A DNA stretch of 64,000 bases from positions 1 through 64,000 of the forward strand of contig NZ_WPNZ01000031.1 of NCBI RefSeq assembly GCF_009755605.1, read 5' to 3'. Position 1 is the stretch's first letter. The number at the start of each line of letters is the position of its first letter. Position numbers and translations under genes: made by a program. Source of the DNA: Streptomyces typhae (GTDB lineage: Bacteria; Actinomycetota; Actinomycetes; Streptomycetales; Streptomycetaceae). The notes under the pieces were generated by a model. It did no database searches. It worked only from the letters and a program-made list of their open reading frames with translations, and was not told where the DNA came from. Positions 15,578 through 24,332 of this stretch are shown here, piece by piece.

Positions 15578-17149
15578 TCAGAGGAACGCTGTGGCTGCCT
15601 GGTGCAGGTGGATCACCTCGATCAACTGTGAGTCCCGCCGTTCCTCGTACCGGCCGTGGTCCAGGGCTTGCATACCGCGGGCCAGGCCGTCGGGGTCGAT
15701 CAGGCCAGTGTCGAACAGGGGCGATCCGGTGCTCAGTATCTGTTTCAGCAGCGGCTTGCCATAGGTGATCAGTGAGGTGGCGACGACTTCGGCGAAGGAC
15801 TCCCGTTCGGCCGGCCAGACCACGTCGCGGCTCAGCCCCAGGGCGGCGAGCCGGCGGCGCTGGAGCTGCTTGAGGGCGCGCCAGTCCATGGGCAGGGCCT
15901 CGCCCAGGGCGACCATTCCCGGGTCGGCGAAGGGATGCAGCGGCCACAGCCCGGCGCGCAGCAGGACCGGCGCGGACGTCTCCAGCGAGAGCAGGGTCAT
16001 GCTGTTCACGGGCGCAGGCGGAGCGATGCCGACATCGCTGAAGTCGGCCACTTCACCGACCCGGTGACCGATCCAGGGCAGTCCTTCGCCGTCTTCCATC
16101 CGGCCCGATGCTCGGTGCGGGTGCTCTGCCTGGGAAAGGGCGACCATCTCGTCGCCGCCCAGGCCGGTGGCCACCGTGTGCGCGCCGTGTTCGGCGATCC
16201 GTGCGGCCATGACGGTGAAGGGATGGTGCAGGGGCTCCTCGTACGGGCTGATGGGCTCTCCGCGCACCCGCGCGCAGGCAGGGTGGAGCGGGAGCTCGAC
16301 GGTGGCATCGACCACGTCGTCCAGTGGGCCGAAGGGCACCGCGGCTCGCATCTCTCTTCGTCGTCGCACCTGCTGGGCCCGTCCCGGTCCGGCGATCAGC
16401 AGGGCCGCGGTGTTCAGCTTGCCAGGGTATCGCTGGGCGGCGCGCAGGGCGGCGGTGCCGGAGTCGAAGCCTCCGGTGAGGTGGAAGACGGTGTGCTGTG
16501 CGTCGAGCGGGCGCACGTCCAGGGCGCCGTCCAGGGCCTGGGCGAAGGCGCCGAGGACATCCGCGCCGGGTGTCAGTTCACGCGGGCCGGTGTGCAGGGC
16601 CGGTTCGGGATAGCGAAGGTAGAGGTGACCGCCGAAGTGGGCGGTGGAACGCTCGGTGAGCCGGTGGATGCCGTCGAACAGGGTGTCGTGGCTGTACCGG
16701 GGGCGGTAGAGCAGCAGCCGCGCGGCCTCACGGACGTTGATCTGACGAGCATGCGCGCGTAACTCGGCCATGTCCCACGAGCCGTACAGGCGTACCTCGT
16801 CGTGCGCGAGGTACAGCGGCGTCGTGCGGCAGGGGCCCGCCGTCACCCGCACGGGCTCGTCCCCGGTGACCTCCACTGCCACGTAGTCCGCAGGCCAATG
16901 GGCCAGCGCCGTTTTCGCCTCGTCATACACGGCCGGGGAGATGTGCCGCACCGACGGCTCGCAGACGTTGCGGTCCGCGACCCGCTCGCGTACCACGATC
17001 AAGCAGCGTCTACCGTCATCGACGGCCAAATGTTCGACCATCGGGTGCCGAAATGGTTCGACCCGATTGCCTTCGTCCACAGTGACGTACCGGTCGCCGG
17101 TCCACTGCCAGGCGCTGTTCCGGTAGGGCGTGATGCACAGCTTAATCAC
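15578..17149 (-). CDS. Asparagine-synthase-like ATPase, candidate peptide cyclase
   Basis: I choose the GTG at 17149 because AAGGGGGAGACC precedes it, giving 523 residues starting with IKLCITPYRNSAWQWTG after the Met. The N-terminal part is a glutaminase-like domain without the catalytic cysteine at position 2. The synthetase domain has the pyrophosphate loop HLTGGFDSGTAALRAA (usual SGGxDS, here TGGFDS) and the second motif VATGLGGDEMVAL. This pattern is seen in beta-lactam synthetases and lasso-peptide cyclases rather than true asparagine synthetase. It lies 57 bp behind a 56-residue peptide gene on the same strand. I see no RRE (PqqD-like) or B2 protease gene, so a canonical lasso cluster is not present. 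Confidence 0.75.
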   Translation of the reverse strand: MIKLCITPYRNSAWQWTGDRYVTVDEGNRVEPFRHPMVEHLAVDDGRRCLIVVRERVADRNVCEPSVRHISPAVYDEAKTALAHWPADYVAVEVTGDEPVRVTAGPCRTTPLYLAHDEVRLYGSWDMAELRAHARQINVREAARLLLYRPRYSHDTLFDGIHRLTERSTAHFGGHLYLRYPEPALHTGPRELTPGADVLGAFAQALDGALDVRPLDAQHTVFHLTGGFDSGTAALRAAQRYPGKLNTAALLIAGPGRAQQVRRRREMRAAVPFGPLDDVVDATVELPLHPACARVRGEPISPYEEPLHHPFTVMAARIAEHGAHTVATGLGGDEMVALSQAEHPHRASGRMEDGEGLPWIGHRVGEVADFSDVGIAPPAPVNSMTLLSLETSAPVLLRAGLWPLHPFADPGMVALGEALPMDWRALKQLQRRRLAALGLSRDVVWPAERESFAEVVATSLITYGKPLLKQILSTGSPLFDTGLIDPDGLARGMQALDHGRYEERRDSQLIEVIHLHQAATAFL

Positions 17150-17206
17150 GGTCTCCCCCTTCGTCTGCGGGCCCGCCACCCAGGGCCGTGTCCGTGTACG
17201 CCAGCG

Positions 17207-17377
17207 TCAGATGGCCGTCGTGTCGTAGGTGTGGGAGCCGTCGGAGCTGCCTTGCTCCTTTTTGTATTCGTGCGTCTCCGTCGGCGCTTGAACCCTGCGG
17301 ACCGCTTTCGTCACGAAGAGATACTCGAAGGGCAAGCTGCTTCGTGGGGGCGGCGGCGTGAAGTCGGCAATGGGCAT
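17207..17377 (-). CDS. 56-residue peptide, candidate RiPP precursor
   Basis: The ATG at 17377 has an excellent ribosome site (GGAAGG, eight bases ahead). The peptide begins MPIADFTPPPPRSSLPFEYL and ends with EYKKEQGSSDGSHTYDTTAI. A proline-rich, aromatic N-terminal half and a Gly/Ser/Asp/Thr-rich tail resemble a leader/core split. It sits directly upstream of the asparagine-synthase-like gene on the same transcript. If the ATPase acts on it, an amide or isopeptide through the tail Asp residues is conceivable. No cysteine is present. The role is inferred from context. Confidence 0.6.
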   Translation of the reverse strand: MPIADFTPPPPRSSLPFEYLFVTKAVRRVQAPTETHEYKKEQGSSDGSHTYDTTAI

Positions 17378-17709
17378 GATGCGTCCTTCCGTACACGGTG
17401 CAAGACGGGAACTGTGCTGTCGGCGCCGCTCTGTGTGAGAAGGCTGGGCCAGATCACTATGCAACGTCGCAACGCGCCCGACGTCAGGCCATATGCCAGC
17501 TCGGGGGCTCCGCCAGGCGCTCGCTTGTACTGGTGCTGTTCTCTGAACGTGGGACAGACCATGCGCGTCGTCAGCCATGAGTTCTCGTAGCCCGGAACGA
17601 ACGCTCATACGCAGGACCGGGGGGCTAGTGGGGCTTCCCCGAAGTGGTAGCTGTGGTGTCTGAACTGAAAAAGCAGCATCCGGGGCAGCGTTTCCGCTCA
17701 GTTTCTCCG

Positions 17710-18618
17710 TCACAGGATGTGCCACGTCAAATCGAGATCCTCTCGTCGAAGCCCCTCAACGCGCCGCTTTACTTCATGAACACTCTGTGGCGCATGGTGT
17801 GTCTTACGCGCATTCGTAGTGATCATGCGTAGTTCCCGCAGGTCGCGCAGCGTTCGATAGTGCGGCATGACAGTGACGTCGAAACCGTAGGTATCGGCGA
17901 AATCCCGGTAGTGAGAAGGCTCGTATCCGAAGCGGCGGCAATGCACTTCGATGGTCACCAGGTCCCATTCAGGACGTCCGATGGCGACGGTGTCCCAATC
18001 ACACAGCACAGCATCCCCGTGCTGATGCAAAGCATTCCTGTGCTGGGGGTCGCCCTGCAGCGGTCCCTCGGGCAGGGCGAAGGCAACGTGTTCGAGGTCT
18101 ACTTCGAGGCGGTCGGCACGGTCACTGAGAAACCGGAGCGCCGCAGCGGGCAGGGAGGTGATGGTCGCGAGGGACGCACGGATTGCGCGGATGTTGTCGT
18201 GCTGTGGAAGCGAGAGCGGCGGCGTGGGCAGGTTGTGAAGGGCGAAGAGTGGTTTTGCGATCTTCGATGCCGCAACCGGTAGTCCCTCCGGCTGAGGGAG
18301 GTAGGTCCAGAAGGTGACGGCGTGGCCATCGATGACGACGGGCTGCTCAAGCCCGGGGTGCAGGGGCACCGTCGGGAAGCCGCGATCTACGAGCCACTGG
18401 ACGAAGCACACGGTCCGCCTCACTTTTTCGATCGGGGTGCCGCGGCGGGCGACCTTCATCACGACCGCTGCCTCGGGCAGTAGGACGACGGCGTTGGTGT
18501 GACCGCGCAGGAGCCGTGCACGCGCTGGATTGAGCCGTGTTGCGTTGCACGCGTGCCTCACGATGCTGCGCAGTTCGGCCTCGTTGAAACCGCCGGGAGC
18601 AGACGCTGGTTCTGTCAT
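17710..18618 (-). CDS. Aminoglycoside-phosphotransferase-family protein
   Basis: I start at the ATG at 18618 (MTEPASAPGGFNEAELRSIV), just after the stop of the upstream regulator at 18623. A GTG at 18654 would overlap it. Of the 302 residues, the N-lobe has VVLLPEAAVVMKVARRGTPI with the ATP-binding lysine. The hinge region is VTFWTYLPQPEG, and the catalytic loop is GPLQGDPQHRNALHQ (HGD.H.N with Gln for His), followed by the metal-binding AVLCDWDTVAIG. Such kinases can phosphorylate antibiotics or small metabolites. Pairing with the XRE-TPR regulator and the peptide locus suggests a pathway role rather than resistance, but this is inference. Confidence 0.75.
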   Translation of the reverse strand: MTEPASAPGGFNEAELRSIVRHACNATRLNPARARLLRGHTNAVVLLPEAAVVMKVARRGTPIEKVRRTVCFVQWLVDRGFPTVPLHPGLEQPVVIDGHAVTFWTYLPQPEGLPVAASKIAKPLFALHNLPTPPLSLPQHDNIRAIRASLATITSLPAAALRFLSDRADRLEVDLEHVAFALPEGPLQGDPQHRNALHQHGDAVLCDWDTVAIGRPEWDLVTIEVHCRRFGYEPSHYRDFADTYGFDVTVMPHYRTLRDLRELRMITTNARKTHHAPQSVHEVKRRVEGLRREDLDLTWHIL

Positions 18619-18622
18619 ACGT

Positions 18623-19987
18623 TCAGGCTCGCTGACGAGGCTCCAAACTGTCACCTCCTGCCTGCGACAGGGCCAGGATGTCCGTCAGCTCTCTCGCCGC
18701 TCGGGCGCCCCGTATACGTGGCGGCAAAACCCCGAGTACGTCCCGGGCGCGTTCCTGCAGAATGTGCGTTCGGTGCTCGGCGGGGACCTGGAGAACTGTG
18801 CGACCGGCGAGCTGGCATGCTTCGGCAGCGCTGTGGTCGTGGGCCAGGCAGATGGCGGCTTCGAGGTGTAGCAGAGCCGGATCGATGCCAGTGCGCTCCG
18901 GGTATAAATCTAGGGCCTGTGCTTGGACTTTACGAGCTTGACTGCTTCGGCCCATCGCCGTGTAAGCGCCGCTCAGGTACAGCAGCAGTCGCCGCTCCGG
19001 GAACGCGAAGGCATCGTCCGGGCTTCCGTGTTCACACTGCTCGTAGAGTCGCTGGGCGGTGGTGATCACCGTCTCTGCGGCGGAGAAACTTCCCTGGCGG
19101 GCAAGCGCCCGGGCTTCAGCAGCGGCTGCGAAAGCAGCCGTCGAGGTGGGCCGGCCACGTGTGAGCAGGCGTGCCTCCCGGCCCAGGACGACCGCGCCCT
19201 CCAGCGGGCCGTAGTAGTAGGGGAGCATGGCGCGTTGCGCTCTCACCCGGGCCCGCAGTTCTACCCGTCCGCTGTCGTCGGCCGCACTCTGCGCGGTGTC
19301 GTACCACTTGCGCGAAGAAGCCAGTTTGCCCAGCTTCATCAGGGAGTCCGCAATGAGCGTGGCCAGCACGGCTGTCATCTCTGACAGCCGGACCTGTACG
19401 GATGCGGGCTGGCGGTCCGCAGCCAGGCACTTGACCTCCTCAAGCTCGCCGAGCAGGGAGCGGAGCATCTGCGTCGGGGGCTCGTAGAGGTATTGCCGTC
19501 GCACTTCCAGAATGCGCATATCGAGCAGATCCATCTGAGCCGCGCTGACGGTGGACAGGGCGAGGGTGCGATCCACCGAGCGCCGGGCTGCCTCAACATG
19601 CTCTGCCAGCGGATCACCCACAGGTTCAGGCAGCATCCGGGCGTCCGCTGTCTGCGGTTGATCCCAGGAGCCGAGGGCTGCCGAAGCGGTTAGGGGTTGA
19701 GTACCGAACCCCAAGTCACGCGCCGAGCACTCGTACAGGCTGCACAGTAATTCGAGCGTTGCTCTCTTGGGCTCGTGCAAGCCCCGCTCCCACTGGCCGA
19801 CCGTGTTCGCATCAGTACGCGGTGGCGAAATGCCGACCTGGTCAGCCGCTGCAGAGAGACGTTCCGCCACGTCGTCACAGGACCAGCCCCGCGCGAGTCG
19901 ACGAGCACGCAAACGGCTCACGCCACAGCACCGGCGAATCTCCTCTGCAATCTGCCCGCTGTCCCACCCTGCCTCGGTCTTCACCAC
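18623..19987 (-). CDS. XRE-family regulator with TPR-like C-terminal part
   Basis: The start is taken at tandem GTG codons near 19987; the frame stays open to 20038. The N-terminal helix-turn-helix is RLRARRLARGWSCDDVAERL, SAAADQVG, then NTVGQWERGLHEPKRATLEL, LCSLYECSARDLGFG. A long helical region with tetratricopeptide-like units follows (MAVLATLIADSLMKLGKLAS, AEARALARQGSFSAAETVIT, PERRLLLYLSGAYTAMGRSS), to a total of 454 residues. This is the architecture of Streptomyces regulators linked to specialised metabolism and morphogenesis. It heads a minus-strand group with the kinase, the peptide and the ATPase, and probably controls them. Confidence 0.8.
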   Translation of the reverse strand: MVKTEAGWDSGQIAEEIRRCCGVSRLRARRLARGWSCDDVAERLSAAADQVGISPPRTDANTVGQWERGLHEPKRATLELLCSLYECSARDLGFGTQPLTASAALGSWDQPQTADARMLPEPVGDPLAEHVEAARRSVDRTLALSTVSAAQMDLLDMRILEVRRQYLYEPPTQMLRSLLGELEEVKCLAADRQPASVQVRLSEMTAVLATLIADSLMKLGKLASSRKWYDTAQSAADDSGRVELRARVRAQRAMLPYYYGPLEGAVVLGREARLLTRGRPTSTAAFAAAAEARALARQGSFSAAETVITTAQRLYEQCEHGSPDDAFAFPERRLLLYLSGAYTAMGRSSQARKVQAQALDLYPERTGIDPALLHLEAAICLAHDHSAAEACQLAGRTVLQVPAEHRTHILQERARDVLGVLPPRIRGARAARELTDILALSQAGGDSLEPRQRA

Positions 19988-20038
19988 GCAAATTCGCCGG
20001 GCACACGACAAGCTGTGCGCCTTAGCCCGCTGCTCCAC

Positions 20039-20441
20039 CTGCGACCTCCCCTCCCCGCGGACTTAGAGCTTAGTAATCCTCCTACCACTCTGAGTGAAGA
20101 ACCATGGATCCCTCCATGGTTGTGGCCTCGGAACAGCATGTAGTCCATCGCCCGAAGTGATCCATGCACTGATCCCTGTTGTCGCTCCTGATGAGGCTGA
20201 CGACCCTTGCACCACTCGAAACGCAAATGCACGGAGTCGGAGGGCGGGGGTGAGGAACTTCGTTGAACAGAGAAGCGTTCTTGGCGGCCAAGCTCTGACA
20301 CCCCGGGTAGGAACAGGCCCGACGCCCGACGCTCCGTCTCCGCGGATCTTTCCCTTGCTCCCCTACGTGACACCAATGGCCCATGTGTGAACACGGGACG
20401 CGGGGGCCATACCCCTACGAGCCATTTCTCCGAGGATTCCC
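20039..20441. other. Divergent intergenic region
   Basis: 403 bp between the minus-strand XRE gene and the plus-strand conservon. I see no gene. It should hold promoters for both directions. A ribosome site GAGG stands seven bases before the ATG at 20442. Confidence 0.5.
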
Positions 20442-21974
20442 ATGCCTGACAGCGCCCTCCCCGCACACCCGGCGACCCTCGGTCATCACAGACGGCTGCC
20501 TTCGCGGACCAACGCGTTCACGGTGCGCTGTGTCCGTCTTGCCGTGGTTCTGCCTCTGCTGCTTCTCGCGCTGCTGCTGGGCGCCGCCTTTGCCCTCTGG
20601 TCGATGTCTGCGGTAGCACAGGACTGGCTGCTGGCTGGCCTTCTCGGCGGTCTGGCCGTGGTCGCGGTGGTGGCAGGACGTGGCGCTCGTACGGCTGCGC
20701 GGGCCGTGCAGACGGCCGCGGAGGAGACCCGGGCAGCGGAACTGACCCCGCTCACGCGGTACGCGACGGACTACGCGGCGGCCGTGGAGAAGTCGGTGGC
20801 CTGGTCGGCGGAGGAGTTGGTCCGCGGGGGCCGTCCGGCCTTGCCGACGGGGCAGGCGGCGCAGCCCGGGACGGCCGGGGAGTTCGGTGAAGTGCTGGGT
20901 GCGCTGCACTTCCAGGTCATCGCGTCGTTGATACGGGTGCACGACGAGTCCCAGTCTGGGGTCCTGCTGGAGGTGCTGCGGCGTCTGGCCGCGCGTGAGC
21001 ACGCCCTGGTCGGTCGGGCTCTGGAGGCGCTGACCCAGGTGGAGGGGCTGACCGACGACCCGGAGCTGCTGGCGAGGATCTGGGAGATCGACCATCTGGT
21101 GACGCGGGTGCGTCGTCAGGTGGAGAGCACGGCGGTGCTGGGCGGGCACTCCCTGCGCAGTACGCGGCAGCCGGTTCCCGTGCGGACCGTGCTGCGGGGC
21201 GCGGTCTCCGAGGTGGTGCAGTACGCGCGCGTCGCTGTTGTGCCGGGGTCTGTGGGCATCGAGCTGGGGCTGCCCGGGCATGTGGGCCCAGATCTGACGC
21301 ACCTGCTGGCGGAGTTGATCGAGAACTCGTGTGAGTGCTCCGATCCGTCGACCCAGGTGGTGGTGCGCGCGCAGCGTGTGCCGCTCGGGTTGGAGGTCGA
21401 GGTCGAGGACCGGGCTATCCGCATGGATCCGCAGATGCGTGAGCGGATGAACCAGTTGCTCGCGGCGCCGGACGGGGTGGACGTCAGCGGGCAGGTGCGA
21501 GCGGGACAGATCGGTCTGCTGGTCGCTGCGAAGATCGCCCAGTCGCACGGGCTGTCCGTGCGCTTGCAGGAGAACGTCGCCGGCGGCACCACTGCCCAGG
21601 TCGTGATCCCGTCACAGCTCCTTGTGGCGATCGACCCGGTCGCTGATGCGGGTGTGCGCCCGACTGGGACCCTCACCGCACCGCCGCCGTCGCGTGCGGC
21701 GTCCCCGGCTCCCGCCCCCCGTACGGCCGAGGAGGTCGTGCACTCGGGCCCCGCGGGGGAACCGGGAGTCGTCAAGGCTGGTCAGGCCGACGTGCCCGCT
21801 CTTCCCACGCGCACACGCACACGTCGGCCCGGTGCGTTCCGTCCGACTCACGAGCCTGACCAGCCCCCTGCGCCGCTGGCGTCGCCGGGCCTCGCGGGCG
21901 CTTTCCGCACCGGCATCCAGACCGCCGGGACCATCGATTCCTCTCCCGCACCGGTGGAGCGTCCCGGCCCCTGA
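20442..21974 (+). CDS. cvnA: Conservon sensor-like membrane ATPase (CvnA type)
   Basis: The 510-residue protein has two N-terminal membrane helices (LAVVLPLLLLALLLGAAFAL and WLLAGLLGGLAVVAVVAG) and a cytoplasmic helical region. An incomplete histidine-kinase-like ATPase domain follows: N-box HLLAELIENSCECSDPSTQV, G1-like RAIRMDPQMRERMNQ and G2-like QIGLLVAAKIAQSHGLSVRL. The C-terminal 130 residues are proline-rich and disordered. It matches the first protein of Streptomyces conservons, which assemble with CvnB-D into a G-protein-like signalling complex at the membrane. Three co-directional genes of the same system follow. Confidence 0.88.
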   Translation: MPDSALPAHPATLGHHRRLPSRTNAFTVRCVRLAVVLPLLLLALLLGAAFALWSMSAVAQDWLLAGLLGGLAVVAVVAGRGARTAARAVQTAAEETRAAELTPLTRYATDYAAAVEKSVAWSAEELVRGGRPALPTGQAAQPGTAGEFGEVLGALHFQVIASLIRVHDESQSGVLLEVLRRLAAREHALVGRALEALTQVEGLTDDPELLARIWEIDHLVTRVRRQVESTAVLGGHSLRSTRQPVPVRTVLRGAVSEVVQYARVAVVPGSVGIELGLPGHVGPDLTHLLAELIENSCECSDPSTQVVVRAQRVPLGLEVEVEDRAIRMDPQMRERMNQLLAAPDGVDVSGQVRAGQIGLLVAAKIAQSHGLSVRLQENVAGGTTAQVVIPSQLLVAIDPVADAGVRPTGTLTAPPPSRAASPAPAPRTAEEVVHSGPAGEPGVVKAGQADVPALPTRTRTRRPGAFRPTHEPDQPPAPLASPGLAGAFRTGIQTAGTIDSSPAPVERPGP

Positions 21975-22056
21975 CGCTCCCTCCTCTTCCCCTCCTCTCC
22001 CCGTTCCCGGTGGCCGGATGCACTTTCTGGCCCTTCCCCCTTCTGGAGCGATCCCT

Positions 22057-22563
22057 ATGAGCACTCACTCTCCGACGCACGACGTATCCGATGCGGTGCC
22101 CGCTGAGGCGTCGGCGGCCGGTCCGCAGGAGGCCATGGCCTGGCTGCTGCGGCAGTTCGCCATCGACGTCTCGGGGGTCACGCACGCCGTCCTGCTGTCG
22201 CGGGACGGGCTGCGGCTGCTGGACAGCGACGTCGACAAGGACTGGGCAGACGAACTGTCGGCCGCGGTCAGCGGTATGGCCTCTATCGCGTCGAACATCA
22301 CCGGCCCCCGCAACGAGACGCATCCCGCCACGCAGATCATGATCGAGCGGGAGGACTGCCTGGTCTTCGTGCAGAACGCCGGTCGCGCCGCCGCGGTCGA
22401 GGGCTACCCCGGCACCGACGGTTTCGTGGACACTGTCCTGGCGGCCATCGCCACCCCGGATGCCGACGCCGGACGGGTCGGGTTCGAGATGGGGCGTCTC
22501 ATCGGCCGGTTCGAGCGCTACATGCTGGTGCCGGTCCGTGTCAGCGCGGGTGACGTGCGGTGA
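22057..22563 (+). CDS. cvnB: Roadblock/LC7 protein of the conservon (CvnB type)
   Basis: The ATG at 22057 follows GGAGCGATCCCT. The 168-residue protein contains AMAWLLRQFAIDVSGVTHAV, LLSRDGLRLLDSDVDKDWAD, SAAVSGMASIASNITGPRNE and IMIEREDCLVFVQNAGRAAA. This is a roadblock/LC7 domain, which regulates small GTPases of the MglA type. It is the second gene of the conservon, and its stop overlaps the GTG of the next gene, indicating coupled translation. Confidence 0.9.
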   Translation: MSTHSPTHDVSDAVPAEASAAGPQEAMAWLLRQFAIDVSGVTHAVLLSRDGLRLLDSDVDKDWADELSAAVSGMASIASNITGPRNETHPATQIMIEREDCLVFVQNAGRAAAVEGYPGTDGFVDTVLAAIATPDADAGRVGFEMGRLIGRFERYMLVPVRVSAGDVR

Positions 22564-22973
22564 CGGCGCCCGGCCGCACGGCCGAGGACTCGGTGTTCGT
22601 GCGGACCTACACCCTGACGCGGGGGCGCACCGCGCCGCGGCATCGGCTGGGGCTGGAGACCGTGCTGGAGGCCGGGCCGGGACGGCCAGGTCCGGGGCAG
22701 GCCGAGGAATGCGCCCGGATCCTGGCCCTATGCCGTGAGCGCCACCGGTCGGTGGCCGAGCTGGCGGGCCTGCTCCGCCGTCCCGTCACGGCCATCAAGA
22801 TCCTCGTCTCGGACCTCGTGGACGCCGACGCCCTGGTCGTCCCCGTCACCTCCCCGTACGCGGCATCCAGTGTGGACTCGGGTGCCGGTCCCTCCCCGCA
22901 GATGCTCGCCGCCGTAACTGCGGGCCTGAGAAAGAAGTTTCCCGATGCCGTCTCCTACGCGCATGCCGGATAA
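22560..22973 (+). CDS. cvnC: DUF742 protein of the conservon (CvnC type)
   Basis: The GTG at 22560 overlaps the preceding stop. The 137-residue protein carries the typical DUF742 sequence: VFVRTYTLTRGRTAPRHRLG, ILALCRERHRSVAELAGLLR, RPVTAIKILVSDLVDADALV. The latter has a winged-helix look. It is the third conservon component and probably binds the GTPase or DNA. Its end overlaps the next gene by 29 bases. Confidence 0.88.
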   Translation: MTAPGRTAEDSVFVRTYTLTRGRTAPRHRLGLETVLEAGPGRPGPGQAEECARILALCRERHRSVAELAGLLRRPVTAIKILVSDLVDADALVVPVTSPYAASSVDSGAGPSPQMLAAVTAGLRKKFPDAVSYAHAG

Positions 22974-23613
22974 CCCGGTCGCGGTACCGCGGACACCCGC
23001 GAGGCCGCAGACCGGTGCCGCGACGGTGCTGAAGATCGTGATCGCCGGGGGCTTCGGCACGGGCAAGACGACCGCGGTGGGCGCCGTCAGCGAGATCACG
23101 CCGCTGAGTACGGAGGAGTACCTGACGAGTGCGAGCGCGGACGTGGACAGCCTGGAGGGCCTTGCGGCCAAGCGGACCACCACGGTCGCCTTCGACTTCG
23201 GCCGCCTGACCCTGCCCGACGCACCCATACCTCTGGAGCTGTTCCTGTTCGGCACGCCCGGCCAGGACCGGTTCGTGAACCTCTGGCACGACATCGTCCG
23301 CGGCGCCGTCGGCGCGGTGGTCCTCGTCGACACCCGCCGCCTGGCGGCCAGTTTCACCCCCATCAGCTTCTTCGAGGACATCGACCTGCCCTTCGTCGTC
23401 GCCGTCAACGAGTTCGACGGCGCCCACCGCTACGACCTCTGCCAGGTCCGCGCCGCTCTCGACCTGCCCGACCGCGTACCGGTGGTCACCTGTGATGCCC
23501 GCGATGCGAACCGCGTCGCCGGTGCCCTGCTGACCCTGGTCCATCACGCCGCCAAGAACACACCGGCCAGCCCTCGCCACTCCTCCCTCCCTACTTCCTT
23601 CCAGGACGTCTGA
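22945..23613 (+). CDS. cvnD: Conservon GTPase (CvnD type)
   Basis: The 222-residue protein shows the P-loop IVIAGGFGTGKTTAVGAVSE and the switch region ATP-binding family signature TTVAFDFGRLTL. The G3-like segment is ELFLFGTPGQDRFVNLWHDI, and G4-like VVAVNEFDGAHRYD gives NxxD, matching the CvnD group of Ras/MglA-like GTPases. Either ATG at 22945 or 22963 could start it. It completes a standard four-gene conservon and is joined by a one-base overlap to the GAF gene that follows. Confidence 0.9.
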   Translation: MPSPTRMPDNPVAVPRTPARPQTGAATVLKIVIAGGFGTGKTTAVGAVSEITPLSTEEYLTSASADVDSLEGLAAKRTTTVAFDFGRLTLPDAPIPLELFLFGTPGQDRFVNLWHDIVRGAVGAVVLVDTRRLAASFTPISFFEDIDLPFVVAVNEFDGAHRYDLCQVRAALDLPDRVPVVTCDARDANRVAGALLTLVHHAAKNTPASPRHSSLPTSFQDV

Positions 23614-24269
23614 TGACCCATCACCCGCTCGCCGCGTCTCGCCCCGTGCCCCAGGGGGCGGGTGCGGCGCCGCTGGCACTGCCGCACCGCAACGCGCAGG
23701 GAACCGCCCGCCGCCCGGCCGCCCCCGCCCCGGACTGCATCGCCGTCACCGACCAACAGGCACGGCAGGCCGCCGAGCTGGAGCAGCGCTACGACCTGCT
23801 CAAATACCTGAAGGTGCCCACTCAGCCCAGCGACGACCTCGACAAGATGGCCAGCGACATGGCCCGGGAGACTGGGTTTCTGTACGGGTTCGTCAATCTC
23901 TTCCTCGGCGAACAGACCTTCGTCGGGCTGCACCAGCCGCCTGCGGGCAGCGGGCACTTCGTCATCGGCCGCACCATGAGCCTCGAACACGGCTGGTGCC
24001 CCGAGGTCGTGAACCGGAGGAAGTCCCTCCCGCTGCACGACGTGCACGCGTCCCCGCGCTTCAGCGGCAACCACGTGGTGGACGCAGTCGGAATCCGCTC
24101 CTACTTCGGAGCCCCGCTCATCCATGAAAGCGGGGTGGTGCTGGGGACCGTCTGCGTCATCGACCCCGAGAAGCGGCACCTGGAGCAGGCCGAGCGTCTG
24201 AGGGACACCGTCATCGAGGGCGCCGCCCGCGTGATGAAGCACCTCGCGCCACCCGCCCCAGGCCGCTGA
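23613..24269 (+). CDS. GAF-domain protein
   Basis: The ATG overlaps the preceding stop by one base. The 218-residue protein begins with a disordered stretch. A GAF domain (about residues 55-200) follows: RYDLLKYLKVPTQPSDDLDK, GFVNLFLGEQTFVGLHQPPA, then RTMSLEHGWCPEVVNRRKSL and IRSYFGAPLIHESGVVLGTV, CVIDPEKR. This is the pattern of small-molecule or redox-sensing GAF domains, with a Cys in GWCPEVV. No output domain is present, so it likely passes a signal to the conservon proteins encoded upstream. Confidence 0.85.
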   Translation: MTHHPLAASRPVPQGAGAAPLALPHRNAQGTARRPAAPAPDCIAVTDQQARQAAELEQRYDLLKYLKVPTQPSDDLDKMASDMARETGFLYGFVNLFLGEQTFVGLHQPPAGSGHFVIGRTMSLEHGWCPEVVNRRKSLPLHDVHASPRFSGNHVVDAVGIRSYFGAPLIHESGVVLGTVCVIDPEKRHLEQAERLRDTVIEGAARVMKHLAPPAPGR

Positions 24270-24332
24270 ACCCCGCCGGGAGCCCCCGGCCGCCGCATGT
24301 TGTGACCTTCCCAGGGAGAGGCAGAGCCGTTC

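Noticed and set aside
15578-17377. A canonical lasso-peptide cluster
   Set aside because: No RRE (PqqD-like) gene, no B2 protease and no penultimate leader threonine ahead of an obvious core were found; only the cyclase-like ATPase and a short peptide are present.
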